Positions 44,217-52,238 of a stretch of DNA of 64,000 bases are shown piece by piece. The notes beneath the pieces are model-generated. The model had not been told where the DNA came from, made no database searches, and saw nothing but the letters and a program-made list of their open reading frames with translations. Numbering within the stretch: the stretch's first letter is position 1; the number at the start of each line of letters is the position of its first letter. The stretch covers positions 930,001 to 994,000 of the forward strand of contig NZ_CP060705.1 of the NCBI RefSeq assembly GCF_003048835.2. The letters are read 5' to 3'. The DNA is from Campylobacter concisus. GTDB taxonomy: Bacteria; Campylobacterota; Campylobacteria; Campylobacterales; Campylobacteraceae. A program made the translations under genes and the position numbers.

Positions 44217-46838
44217 GTGGCAGAATTTTACAATGCAAAAGAGATAGAAGACAAATTTTATAAAATTTGGGAAGAACGCGGATATTTCGAGATAGACGCA
44301 AACAAAGATATCCAAAAAGATGGACGTAAATTTTGCATTATGATGCCACCTCCAAACGTGACTGGCTCACTTCACATCGGACACGCCCTAACCTTCACAC
44401 TTCAAGATATTATGACTCGCTACAAGAGGATGGACGGCTACAAGACACTTTGGCAACCAGGACTTGACCACGCTGGTATCGCTACTCAAAACGTCGTTGA
44501 AAAGCAGCTTTTGGCTCAAGGGATCAAAAAAGAAGAGCTTGGACGCGAGAAATTTGTAGAAAAAGTGTGGGAGTGGAAGGAAAAAAGTGGCGGCATGATA
44601 GTCCATCAGATGCGAAAACTTGGCATCACTCCGGCTTGGTCACGCCAGAGATTTACTATGGATGAGGGCTTAAGAAAAGCTGTGAAAAAAGCCTTTGTAA
44701 ATTTATATGATAAAGGGCTAATTGTCCAGAAAAACTATATGATAAACTGGTGTACGCATGATGGCGCACTCTCTGACATCGAGGTCGAACACAAAGAGAA
44801 TAAAGGCAAGCTTTATCACTTAAGATACTACTTTGCAGAGAAGCCAAACGAATTTGTTGTTGTTGCGACCACTAGACCTGAAACATATTTCGGCGATACG
44901 GCGGTAATGGTAAATCCAAACGACGAGCGTTATAAAAATTTAATCGGCAAAAAAGTGGTGCTACCTATCATAAATAGAGAGATCGAGATCATCGCAGACG
45001 AGCACGTTGATATGGAGTTTGGAACAGGCCTTGTTAAGGTCACGCCTGCGCACGATCAAAACGACTACGAGGTTGGCAAAAGGCACGACCTTGAGTTTAT
45101 CACTGTATTTGATGAAAAAGGCATTTTAAACGACAAGTGCGATAAATTTGCAGGTCTTGAGAGGCTTGAGGCTAGAGACATTGTCGTGGCCGAGCTTGAA
45201 AAACTTGGCAATGTCGAGAAAATCGAGGACTACGAAAACCAAGTAGGTTACTGCTACCGCTGCAAAAACGTCGTCGAGCCATATATCTCAAAGCAGTGGT
45301 TTGTCAAAAAAGAGATCGCAGACGAAGCGATACAAAAGGTCTCAGAGGGTCTTGCTAAATTTTACCCGCCGCACTGGATAAACAGCTTTAATGCGTGGAT
45401 GAGAGAGCTAAGAGATTGGTGTATCTCACGCCAGCTTTGGTGGGGACATCAAATTCCAGTATTTTACTGCGATGATTGCGGTCATATGTGGGCTGACGAG
45501 GGAGAGCCATGCGAGTGCAAAAAGTGTAAAAGTAAAAATTTCCACCAAGACCCAGACGTGCTAGATACGTGGTTTAGCTCTGGTCTTTGGCCATTTAGCA
45601 CGCTTGGCTGGGGCAATGAAAATGAGCTAAAAAATGAAAAGTGGTTTGAAGGCGATTTGGCTGAGTTTTATCCAAACAACCTTCTCATCACTGGCTTTGA
45701 TATATTGTTTTTCTGGGTTGCTAGGATGATGTTTCAGGGTGAAAACGCCCTTGGCAAGCTGCCGTTTGACGACATCTACCTGCACGCGCTTGTAAAAGAT
45801 GAGTTTGGCAGAAAGATGAGTAAAAGCCTTGGCAACGTCATCGACCCGCTTGATAGCATAAATGAGTATAGTGCCGATATATTGCGCTTTACACTAACTC
45901 TTCTAGCCGTTCAAGGACGCGACATCAAGCTAAGCGACGCCAAGATGAAGCAGGTAAGAAATTTCACCAACAAGCTTTATAATGCGAGCAAATACCTCAT
46001 GTTAAATGAGAGCAAATTCCCAAATTTAGAGGATATCAAGCTTGAAACAAAGCTTGGAATTTATATAAACAGCCGCTTTAACGAGTGCGTGAGAGAGGTG
46101 CGTGAAAATATCGACGCCTACCGCTTTAATGACGCGGCAAACACACTTTATAAATTCCTTTGGGATGAGTTTTGCGACTGGGGTATCGAGCTTAGCAAGG
46201 CTGATAAAGCGAGCGTAAAAGAGCTTGGAAGCATATTTAAAGAGGCGATGAAGCTGCTAAATCCTTTCATGCCGTTTCTTTCAGAGTATCTATTTCAAGA
46301 GCTTAGCGGCACACAGCTTGAAAATGCAAAATCAATAATGGTGATGAACTACCCAGAGATAAAAGAGCGAAATTTAGAGGTTGAGAAGAAATTTGAACTA
46401 GTTATCGAGGCGATCGTCGCTATTCGCCGTGCAAAAGCGACAATAGATCTAGGCAACTCAAAGATCGCAAAAGCCTTTGTTAAATTTAATGAAAAAATAG
46501 ACCTTGACGAGGTAAAAGAGTATATCAAACTGCTTGCAAAATGCGAAGAGATCGGCTTTGTAGATGAAAAAATAGAAAACTCAATAAGAGATGTGAGCGA
46601 AAATTTAGAGGCATTTGTCCCGCTTGAAGGGCTTGATATGAGCGGCATCATCACAAGGCTAAGGTCTCAAAAGACAAAGCTTGAAAAAGAGATCGCCAAG
46701 CTTTCAGGTATGCTCAATAACGAGAAATTTGTAGCCTCCGCCCCGCAAGCCGTGGTTGAAGCCAACCGAGAAGGGCTGCAAAGCGCGCAGGAAAAATTCG
46801 CCAAAGTATGCGACGAACTAAAGGTGTTTGGCGAGTGA
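44217..46838 (+). CDS. valS: Valine-tRNA ligase
   Basis: An 873-residue class I synthetase. HIGH motif in PPPNVTGSLHIGHALT near residue 46, LDHAGIATQ, an editing domain around residues 190-340 with TTRPETYFGDTAV, and the KMSKS motif in GRKMSKSLGN near residue 533. A C-terminal coiled coil (about residues 810-870) is normal for ValS. Starts with GTG, preceded by GAGGAG; the next in-frame ATG would lose the N-terminus. Confidence 0.96.
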   Translation: MAEFYNAKEIEDKFYKIWEERGYFEIDANKDIQKDGRKFCIMMPPPNVTGSLHIGHALTFTLQDIMTRYKRMDGYKTLWQPGLDHAGIATQNVVEKQLLAQGIKKEELGREKFVEKVWEWKEKSGGMIVHQMRKLGITPAWSRQRFTMDEGLRKAVKKAFVNLYDKGLIVQKNYMINWCTHDGALSDIEVEHKENKGKLYHLRYYFAEKPNEFVVVATTRPETYFGDTAVMVNPNDERYKNLIGKKVVLPIINREIEIIADEHVDMEFGTGLVKVTPAHDQNDYEVGKRHDLEFITVFDEKGILNDKCDKFAGLERLEARDIVVAELEKLGNVEKIEDYENQVGYCYRCKNVVEPYISKQWFVKKEIADEAIQKVSEGLAKFYPPHWINSFNAWMRELRDWCISRQLWWGHQIPVFYCDDCGHMWADEGEPCECKKCKSKNFHQDPDVLDTWFSSGLWPFSTLGWGNENELKNEKWFEGDLAEFYPNNLLITGFDILFFWVARMMFQGENALGKLPFDDIYLHALVKDEFGRKMSKSLGNVIDPLDSINEYSADILRFTLTLLAVQGRDIKLSDAKMKQVRNFTNKLYNASKYLMLNESKFPNLEDIKLETKLGIYINSRFNECVREVRENIDAYRFNDAANTLYKFLWDEFCDWGIELSKADKASVKELGSIFKEAMKLLNPFMPFLSEYLFQELSGTQLENAKSIMVMNYPEIKERNLEVEKKFELVIEAIVAIRRAKATIDLGNSKIAKAFVKFNEKIDLDEVKEYIKLLAKCEEIGFVDEKIENSIRDVSENLEAFVPLEGLDMSGIITRLRSQKTKLEKEIAKLSGMLNNEKFVASAPQAVVEANREGLQSAQEKFAKVCDELKVFGE

Positions 46839-46880
46839 GTTGCTCGCTTAATTTTTAAATTTTAAATGAAGGAGAAAAAA

Positions 46881-47027
46881 ATGTTAAAAACTAGTATTGG
46901 TGGATTCACCTTAGGTACAGTAATAGCCGTAGCGCTATCATGGGGAGCCAACAAAAGTATTTTGTGGGCGATAATTCACGGATTTTTAAGTTGGATATAC
47001 GTGATTTATTATATTTTGATTAAGTAA
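46881..47027 (+). CDS. Small hydrophobic membrane protein, 48 residues
   Basis: A short frame with a very good ribosome site (AAGGAG, 7 bases before the ATG). The product begins MLKTSIGGFTLGTVIAVALS and continues with WGANKSILWAIIHGFLSW and IYVIYYILIK. Two hydrophobic segments (about residues 9-20 and 28-46) suggest one or two membrane spans with a Lys-rich end. It lies alone between valS and ddh, 58 bases before ddh. I do not recognise the family; its pattern (GGFTLG, SWGANKS-ILWAIIHG-LSWIYVIYY) looks conserved-type, not random. Confidence 0.65.
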   Translation: MLKTSIGGFTLGTVIAVALSWGANKSILWAIIHGFLSWIYVIYYILIK

Positions 47028-47085
47028 AATTTTATCAGCGACGCGCCGTTTTACGCACTAAATTTTAAAATTTAAAGGATCAAAA

Positions 47086-48072
47086 ATGAGTGAAAAAATA
47101 AAAATAGCAGTTTTAGGATATGGAAATTTAGGTCGTGGCGTAGAGTTCGCGGTGCGAAACAGTAAGGATATGGAGCTTGTGGCGGTTTTTAGCCGCAGAG
47201 ATCCAAGAGAGGTAAAAACGTGTGGTGCGCCGGTGTTTAGCGTGGATCAAATTTTATCTCACAAGGGCAAATTTGACGTTTTAGTCCTTTGCGGTGGCAG
47301 CGCAACTGACTTACCGACGCAGACTCCAGAATTTGCAAAAGAGTTTAACGTAGTTGATAGCTTTGACACGCACGCTAAAATCCCAGAGCACTTTGCCGCA
47401 GTGGATGCTGCTGCTAAAAAAGGTGGCAATGTAGGTGTCATCGCTGTTGGCTGGGACCCGGGGCTATTTTCACTAAATAGATTATTTGGCGAGAGCGTGC
47501 TTGAAAATGGCAGCAGCTATACATTTTGGGGCAAAGGCGTGAGCCAAGGCCACTCAGACGCCATACGCAGGATAAAAGGCGTCGTGGATGCTCGTCAATA
47601 CACAGTGCCCATAGATAGCGCCTTGGAGCGAGTTCGCGCTGGGGAAAATCCAAATTTAACCACAAGGGAAAAACATCTGCGTGATTGCTACGTAGTGGCG
47701 CAGGACGGCGCTGATAAGGCACGTATAGAGCATGAGATAAAAACGATGCCAAATTATTTTGCCGACTACGACACAAGCGTGTATTTTATCGACCTTGAGA
47801 CGCTTAAAAAAGAGCATGGCGGTATCCCACATGGGGGATTTGTACTGCGAAGCGGAGTGAGCGGAGAGCATGGCGAGAACAAACACTTGATCGAGTTTTC
47901 TCTAAAACTTGACTCAAATCCAGAATTTACAGCAAGCGTGCTTGTAGCCTACGCCAGAGCAGCATATCGCTTGGCGCAAAGGGGTGAGAGTGGCGCATTT
48001 AGCGTATTTGACATAGCTCCAGCGCTTCTTTCGCCAAAGAGTGCAGATGAGCTAAGGCGCGAAATTTTATAA
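47086..48072 (+). CDS. ddh: meso-Diaminopimelate D-dehydrogenase
   Basis: A 328-residue NADPH enzyme that makes meso-DAP from tetrahydrodipicolinate in one step, supplying lysine and peptidoglycan. Family marks: IAVLGYGNLGRGVEFAV, CGGSATDLPTQTPEFAKEFNVVDSFDTHAKIPEHF, GWDPGLFSLNRLFGE, FWGKGVSQGHSDAIRRIKGV and MPNYFADYDTSVYFI. The base composition looks somewhat more GC-rich than its neighbours. Most Campylobacter are known to use the succinylase route (dapD/dapE), so this gene may be an acquired alternative. Clean ribosome site AAAGGATC. Confidence 0.93.
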   Translation: MSEKIKIAVLGYGNLGRGVEFAVRNSKDMELVAVFSRRDPREVKTCGAPVFSVDQILSHKGKFDVLVLCGGSATDLPTQTPEFAKEFNVVDSFDTHAKIPEHFAAVDAAAKKGGNVGVIAVGWDPGLFSLNRLFGESVLENGSSYTFWGKGVSQGHSDAIRRIKGVVDARQYTVPIDSALERVRAGENPNLTTREKHLRDCYVVAQDGADKARIEHEIKTMPNYFADYDTSVYFIDLETLKKEHGGIPHGGFVLRSGVSGEHGENKHLIEFSLKLDSNPEFTASVLVAYARAAYRLAQRGESGAFSVFDIAPALLSPKSADELRREIL

Positions 48073-48104
48073 GATGACGCACTTTTAAAAATAAGGAAAA
48101 TTTA

Positions 48105-49061
48105 GTGATAAAAATAGAAAATTTAACCAAATTTTATGGCGGCACACAGATCCTTTTTGATGTAAATTTAGAGGTTGCAAAGGGTGAAATTTTTGCTATC
48201 GTGGGACATAGTGGCGCTGGCAAATCAACACTTTTAAGGTGCATAAATGGGCTAGAGAGCTATCAAGGTGGCAGCTTAAAAGTCTTTGATCAAGAGATAA
48301 AAAATTTAGATGAAATGCAACAAAGAATTTTAAGACGAGATGTTGGAATGATATTTCAGCATTTTGCCTTGATGGCTAGAAAAAATGTCTTTGAAAACGT
48401 CGCTACTCCGCTTAAATTTTGGGGTTATAAAAGCGATGAAACTGAAAAAAGAGTGAGAGAGCTTTTAAATTTAGTCGGTCTTGAAAGCAAGGCAAAAAGC
48501 TATCCAAGCGAGCTAAGCGGCGGCCAAAAACAGCGTGTCGCTATCGCTAGAGCACTTGCTTTAAATCCTAAAATTTTACTAAGCGACGAGGCGACTTCGG
48601 CTCTTGATCCAAACACGACAAATCAAATTTTAGAGCTGCTTGAAAAGATAAATAAAGAGCTAGACATCAGCGTCGTCATCGTCACGCACGAGATGGAGGT
48701 GGTAAAATCTATCGCAAAACGCGCGATTTTGCTAGAAGGTGGCAAGATCATAGGCTCTGGAAGCATCGAAGAGCTATTTTTAAAGCCAGATGAGAAGATG
48801 AAAGAGTTTTTGGGTGAAGTTGAAATTCTACCAAGCACTGGCACAAATATCAGGCTATTTTTCCCAAAAGAAGTGGCTCAAAACAGCGTGATCACACACA
48901 TGGCTAGAAGCCTAAATATCGACTTTAACATAGTCTGGGGCAAGCTTGAAAAGCTAAACGACAACGTCCTTGGCTCGCTTGTCATAAACATAGATGAAAA
49001 AGATAAAGAAAACGTGCTTAACTACATCAAGCAAAGTGGCGTTTTGTGGGAGGTTGCTTAA
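48105..49061 (+). CDS. metN: D/L-methionine ABC transporter ATPase MetN
   Basis: A 318-residue ATPase with Walker [13 protein letters not shown], signature [15 protein letters not shown] and Walker [14 protein letters not shown]. The C-terminal domain (about residues 245-318, ending [12 protein letters not shown]) is the NIL domain, which binds methionine and shuts down transport in MetN. Start is GTG, preceded by AAGGAAAA. Its stop overlaps the metI ATG by one base (TAATG). Confidence 0.93.
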   Translation: MIKIENLTKFYGGTQILFDVNLEVAKGEIFAIVGHSGAGKSTLLRCINGLESYQGGSLKVFDQEIKNLDEMQQRILRRDVGMIFQHFALMARKNVFENVATPLKFWGYKSDETEKRVRELLNLVGLESKAKSYPSELSGGQKQRVAIARALALNPKILLSDEATSALDPNTTNQILELLEKINKELDISVVIVTHEMEVVKSIAKRAILLEGGKIIGSGSIEELFLKPDEKMKEFLGEVEILPSTGTNIRLFFPKEVAQNSVITHMARSLNIDFNIVWGKLEKLNDNVLGSLVINIDEKDKENVLNYIKQSGVLWEVA

Positions 49062-49735
49062 TGTTTGGTATTGATTTTTCTAAATTTCCAGATGTTTTTT
49101 CTAGAATACTTTTGCCAGCTATCGGCGAAACGCTATATATGAGTATCGTCTCCACCCTGCTCGCTTTTGCCATAGGCCTTATACCTGCGGTTTTGCTCAT
49201 CCTTTCAGACAAAAACGGTCTAAAGCCAAACAAACAGCTTTACTTTGTCCTTGATATCATTATAAACGTGCTTAGAAGCTTTCCGTTTATCATTTTGATC
49301 ATCGTGCTATTTCCAGTCACAAAAATGATCGTAGGTACAAGTATTGGCACGACTGCTGCGATCGTTCCACTAACTATCGGAGCGGCTCCGTTTGTGGCAA
49401 GGCTCATTGAAAATGCTCTAAAAGAGGTTGATAAAGGCATCATCGAAGCTGCTCAAAGCTTTGGTAGCTCGAAATTTCAGATCATTTTCCGTGTGATGTT
49501 TGTAGAGGCGCTTCCTGGCATCATTTCGGCATTTACACTAACACTTATCGTAAATATCGGCTTTTCAGCGATGGCTGGTGCAGTTGGCGGTGGCGGACTA
49601 GGATCAGTCGCTATAAACTACGGATATCAGAGATTTCGCCCAGATATCATGCTCTACACCGTGGTTATTCTAATTATTATGGTGCAAATTTTCCAAGTTT
49701 TAGGCAACTATCTCTATAAAATTTCAAAAAAATGA
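49061..49735 (+). CDS. metI: D/L-methionine ABC transporter permease MetI
   Basis: A 224-residue permease with five predicted spans and the binding-protein-dependent loop EAAQSFGSSKFQIIFRVMFVEALPGI. GGGGLGSVAINYGYQRF near the end is typical of MetI. Start taken at the ATG at 49061, overlapping the metN stop. Its stop overlaps the end of the opposite arsP gene by 12 bases. The cognate binding proteins are 1.6 kb further on. Confidence 0.93.
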   Translation: MFGIDFSKFPDVFSRILLPAIGETLYMSIVSTLLAFAIGLIPAVLLILSDKNGLKPNKQLYFVLDIIINVLRSFPFIILIIVLFPVTKMIVGTSIGTTAAIVPLTIGAAPFVARLIENALKEVDKGIIEAAQSFGSSKFQIIFRVMFVEALPGIISAFTLTLIVNIGFSAMAGAVGGGGLGSVAINYGYQRFRPDIMLYTVVILIIMVQIFQVLGNYLYKISKK

Positions 49736-50683
49736 TTTTAAAAACATTGCAAATGCTAATGCCACACATAAGATAAAAGCGATAAAAATTGCCATAAATT
49801 TTGGCTTAAAAAACCTATTAAGAAGTATGATTTCCGGCAGGCTAACACCTGCCGCCGTTATTACAAACGCTCCAAATGCGGCCGCACTAGCACCAGAGGT
49901 AAGAAGCGCTAAGCCAATTGGCACTAGCGCTTCTACTCTAACATAGAGCAAAATTCCAAACAATGCCGAAATAAGTATCGAGGCGATGTCGCTAGAACCA
50001 AGATAGTTTGAGATAAGCTTTTGCGGAACAAATCCGTGTATAGCGGCGCCGATAAACATCGCAAGCAGTATGTAATGAAATAGTTTTTTATACTCTTTTA
50101 CCGAGTTTAAAAGCGCCATTTTGTAAATATTTTTACTATTTTTTATATCCTTGCAAGAGCAAGCTTGTGTCTGATTAACGGGCGTAAAAACAAAGCCTTT
50201 GGTTGGATTGTATGGGCTAAATTTTGGTTTTAAAAAATCATCTTTTAAAAATAGATTTTGATCTGCTTTTGATAACAAAAGACCAAAAGCAAGCGATGAG
50301 ATAAAAATGACCGTAAAATAAATAATGCTAAATTTAAACCCAAAGCTCATAAAAAGAAGCGTTAAAATTACAGGATTAACAAGCGGAGAGCTTAACAAAA
50401 ATACGCTACTAACGCCAAGTGATACGCCGCTTTTTAAAAACCCATTTAAAAGCGGTATAGTAGAGCACGAACAAAACGGCGTAATAGCGCCAACCAAAAA
50501 CGCCTTGATAAAGCTTGAAATTTTTGTGCTTATAAGGTGTTTTTTGAGTTTTTGACTAAATTTTTCAGATACGATGAATACCAAAAAAGAGACACAAAAA
50601 AATAGTAGTGAAATCTCTGTAAAATAAAGTATGAAAAATTTAATAAACTCAAATATATTGTGTTGATTAAAAAGATCGAGCAT
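49724..50683 (-). CDS. arsP: ArsP-type permease
   Basis: A 319-residue membrane protein with about eight spans in two halves, of the family that includes C. jejuni ArsP, an exporter of organic arsenicals. Family marks are TPFCSCSTIPLLNGFLKSGV and FLLSSPLVNPVILTLLF, with a similar VEALVPIGLALLTSGAS and ITAAGVSLPEIILL in the second half. A cytoplasmic linker holds another Cys pair (ACSCKD). It is divergent from an ArsR-type regulator, which supports a metalloid role. Related permeases may move other substrates. Confidence 0.82.
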   Translation of the reverse strand: MLDLFNQHNIFEFIKFFILYFTEISLLFFCVSFLVFIVSEKFSQKLKKHLISTKISSFIKAFLVGAITPFCSCSTIPLLNGFLKSGVSLGVSSVFLLSSPLVNPVILTLLFMSFGFKFSIIYFTVIFISSLAFGLLLSKADQNLFLKDDFLKPKFSPYNPTKGFVFTPVNQTQACSCKDIKNSKNIYKMALLNSVKEYKKLFHYILLAMFIGAAIHGFVPQKLISNYLGSSDIASILISALFGILLYVRVEALVPIGLALLTSGASAAAFGAFVITAAGVSLPEIILLNRFFKPKFMAIFIAFILCVALAFAMFLKSFF

Positions 50684-50711
50684 TTTTTACCTTTAAATTT
50701 TTATATGATTA

Positions 50712-50741
50712 TATACTAATATAGGAATATAGTCAAGTATA
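50712..50741. promoter_or_regulatory. Possible ArsR operator between arsP and arsR
   Basis: The 100-base divergent gap holds an inverted repeat TATACT (50712-50717) / AGTATA (50736-50741) with an 18-base centre. ArsR/SmtB operators are usually AT-rich dyads near the promoter. AT-richness makes chance possible. Confidence 0.3.
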
Positions 50742-50783
50742 AATTTAGCTCTTTTAAGTTAAAATCATAAAAAAGGTATAAAA

Positions 50784-51119
50784 ATGCAATGTGTTGATAT
50801 TCTTGCGCTAAAAAGCGAATTTATGAGAGTTTTGGCTCATCCTATTAGGATCGGAATAGTTGAGGTTTTAGGTGATAAAAAGATGAGCGTAGGTGAAATT
50901 TGCGAGCTTTTAAATAAAGAACAAGCAACGATTTCAAAGCATCTTGGGGTATTAAAAAATGGGGGAATTTTAAAAAGCGAGAAGTCCGGACTTAATGTTT
51001 TTTACTCGGTTGATATTTGCTGTTTGCCAAATTTTTTGGAATGTTTAAAAAATATTTTAGAGGAAAAAGCAGCCAAAAACTCAAAAAATGCAAGAGGTGT
51101 CATAAAAAGTCTAAGATAA
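50784..51119 (+). CDS. arsR: ArsR/SmtB family metalloid-responsive repressor
   Basis: A 111-residue winged-helix protein: RVLAHPIRIGIVEVL, then the recognition helix KEQATISKHLGVLKNGGIL and the wing SEKSGLNVFYSV. The standard ELCVCDL metal motif in the recognition helix is not present; instead Cys occur at residue 3, in GEICEL, and as DICCLPNFLEC near the C-terminus. The C-terminal Cys pair plus Cys could form another kind of As(III) site. Divergent from arsP, which it presumably represses. Confidence 0.88.
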   Translation: MQCVDILALKSEFMRVLAHPIRIGIVEVLGDKKMSVGEICELLNKEQATISKHLGVLKNGGILKSEKSGLNVFYSVDICCLPNFLECLKNILEEKAAKNSKNARGVIKSLR

Positions 51120-51156
51120 ATTTCTAAAATTTATTTTTTTTTAAAGTTTATTTATT

Positions 51157-51162
51157 TAGAAT
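51157..51162 (+). promoter_or_regulatory. Possible -10 box for the metQ leader
   Basis: TAGAAT within the 75-base gap after arsR, followed 33 bases later by the leader-peptide ATG. A start near 51169 would give a leader of about 210 bases before metQ. Other AT-rich options exist. Confidence 0.35.
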
Positions 51163-51194
51163 GCGCGAAATTAATTTAACCGAAAGGATCTAAA

Positions 51195-51254
51195 ATGAAA
51201 TCAGATATGTGCCAGATGTGCCGCCTACTAAAAAACGCGTCGTCGAAAGACTAA
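51195..51254 (+). CDS. Putative 19-residue Met/Cys-rich leader peptide
   Basis: A short frame with a good ribosome site (AAAGGA, about 6 bases before the ATG) encodes MKSDMCQMCRLLKNASSKD. Met and Cys codons fall at positions 5, 6, 8 and 9, an enrichment for the sulfur amino acids that the downstream metQ genes help to import. The stop codon lies 2 bases before the first arm of a nested set of stems. This has the layout of an attenuation leader peptide, not of a functional protein. Not tested; the Cys may matter as much as the Met. Confidence 0.65.
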   Translation: MKSDMCQMCRLLKNASSKD

Positions 51255-51256
51255 TC

Positions 51257-51316
51257 TCTAAGCACAGAATTTCTTTTTAAGTGCTTAGAAAAAGCTTAAG
51301 CACTTAAAAAGAAATT
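51257..51316 (+). promoter_or_regulatory. Mutually exclusive stems of the metQ leader
   Basis: Arm 1 (51257-51265, TCTAAGCAC) pairs with arm 2 (51281-51289, GTGCTTAGA), a 9-bp stem with a 15-base loop. Arm 2 is also part of a perfect 20-bp stem formed by 51268-51287 with 51297-51316 (9-base loop). Both cannot form at once. A ribosome at the leader stop would cover arm 1 and favour the long stem; one stalled at codons 5-9 would leave arm 1 free. Neither stem is followed by a T-run. Confidence 0.75.
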
Positions 51317-51334
51317 TAATCTTCTAGCTTAAAT

Positions 51335-51376
51335 TTATCCTTTTTTTGGTGCTTGGCAAATTTTAAAAAAGGATAA
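51335..51376 (+). promoter_or_regulatory. Hairpin burying the metQ ribosome binding site
   Basis: A perfect 12-bp stem is formed by TTATCCTTTTTT (51335-51346) and AAAAAAGGATAA (51365-51376). The second arm contains the AAGGA ribosome site of metQ, 6 bases before its ATG at 51380. The 18-base loop holds GTGCTT (51349-51354), which can pair with AAGCAC (51298-51303) of the upstream stem, linking the two structures. Confidence 0.7.
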
Positions 51377-51379
51377 CAA

Positions 51380-52162
51380 ATGAAAAAACTACTTCTTACC
51401 TCTTTAGTTGCCCTAGGCCTTAGCGTTAGTGCAAATGCTGCTGACAAGTCAAAAACAATAATCGTCGGTGCTACACCTATCCCACATGCTGAAATTTTAG
51501 AGGTTGTAAAGCCTATTTTGGCAAAAGATGGCTACACACTTGAGATCAAAGAATTTAACGACTACACCACGCCAAACCTTGCGACAGAGGACGGCGACCT
51601 TGACGCAAACTTCTTTCAGCACATCCCATATCTTGAAGAATTTAACAAAAACAAAGGCACTCACCTTGTAAAAACAGTTGGCGTGCACCTCGAGCCAATG
51701 GGCGTTTATTCTAAAAAGATTAAAGATATCAAAGAACTAAAAGATGGCGCAGTGGTCTCTATCCCAAATGACCCAACAAACGAGAGCCGCGCACTTGACA
51801 TCGTAGCTAGCGCTGGACTTATCAAACTAAATGACAACCCGCTAAAAACTCCGCTTGATATAGTTGATAACCCTAAAAAGCTTAAATTTGAAGAGATCGA
51901 GGCTGCTCAAGTGCCAAGAACGCTTGATGACGTTACTATCGCAGTTATCAACACAAACTACGCGCTAAATGCAAATTTAAATCCAACAAAAGACGCGCTT
52001 GTGATCGAGGGTAAAGATAGCCCATACGTAAACTACATAGTTGTAAAAGCTGGCAACGAGAACAGCCCTAAAACTAAAGCCCTTGATAAAGCTATCAACT
52101 CACCAGAAGTTAAGAAATTTATCGAGACAAAGTATAACGGCGCTATCATCCCAGCGTTTTAA
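51380..52162 (+). CDS. metQ: Methionine-binding protein MetQ (first copy)
   Basis: A 260-residue NlpA/MetQ family binding protein for MetNI. The signal peptide MKKLLLTSLVALGLSVSANA lacks the lipobox Cys, so the protein should be soluble in the periplasm or held by its signal, unlike the lipoprotein MetQ of E. coli. Family marks are PIPHAEILEVVKPIL, DGDLDANFFQHIPYLEEFN, and AAQVPRTLDDVTIAVINTNYAL. Translation is probably controlled by the leader described above. A second copy follows after 76 bases. Confidence 0.93.
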   Translation: MKKLLLTSLVALGLSVSANAADKSKTIIVGATPIPHAEILEVVKPILAKDGYTLEIKEFNDYTTPNLATEDGDLDANFFQHIPYLEEFNKNKGTHLVKTVGVHLEPMGVYSKKIKDIKELKDGAVVSIPNDPTNESRALDIVASAGLIKLNDNPLKTPLDIVDNPKKLKFEEIEAAQVPRTLDDVTIAVINTNYALNANLNPTKDALVIEGKDSPYVNYIVVKAGNENSPKTKALDKAINSPEVKKFIETKYNGAIIPAF

Positions 52163-52175
52163 TTAAATTTATAAA

Positions 52176-52212
52176 AAGCGACGTAAAAGCTTTTACCTTT
52201 TTAGCGTCGCTT
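52176..52212. terminator. Hairpin between the two metQ genes
   Basis: Stem AAGCGACG (52176-52183) / CGTCGCTT (52205-52212). The interior holds a perfect 14-base palindrome, GTAAAAGCTTTTAC (52183-52196). No T-run follows on the plus strand. It may cut read-through to the second metQ or protect the first one's mRNA. Confidence 0.45.
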
Positions 52213-52238
52213 CAAATCAAACCAAAAAAGGAAAAACA

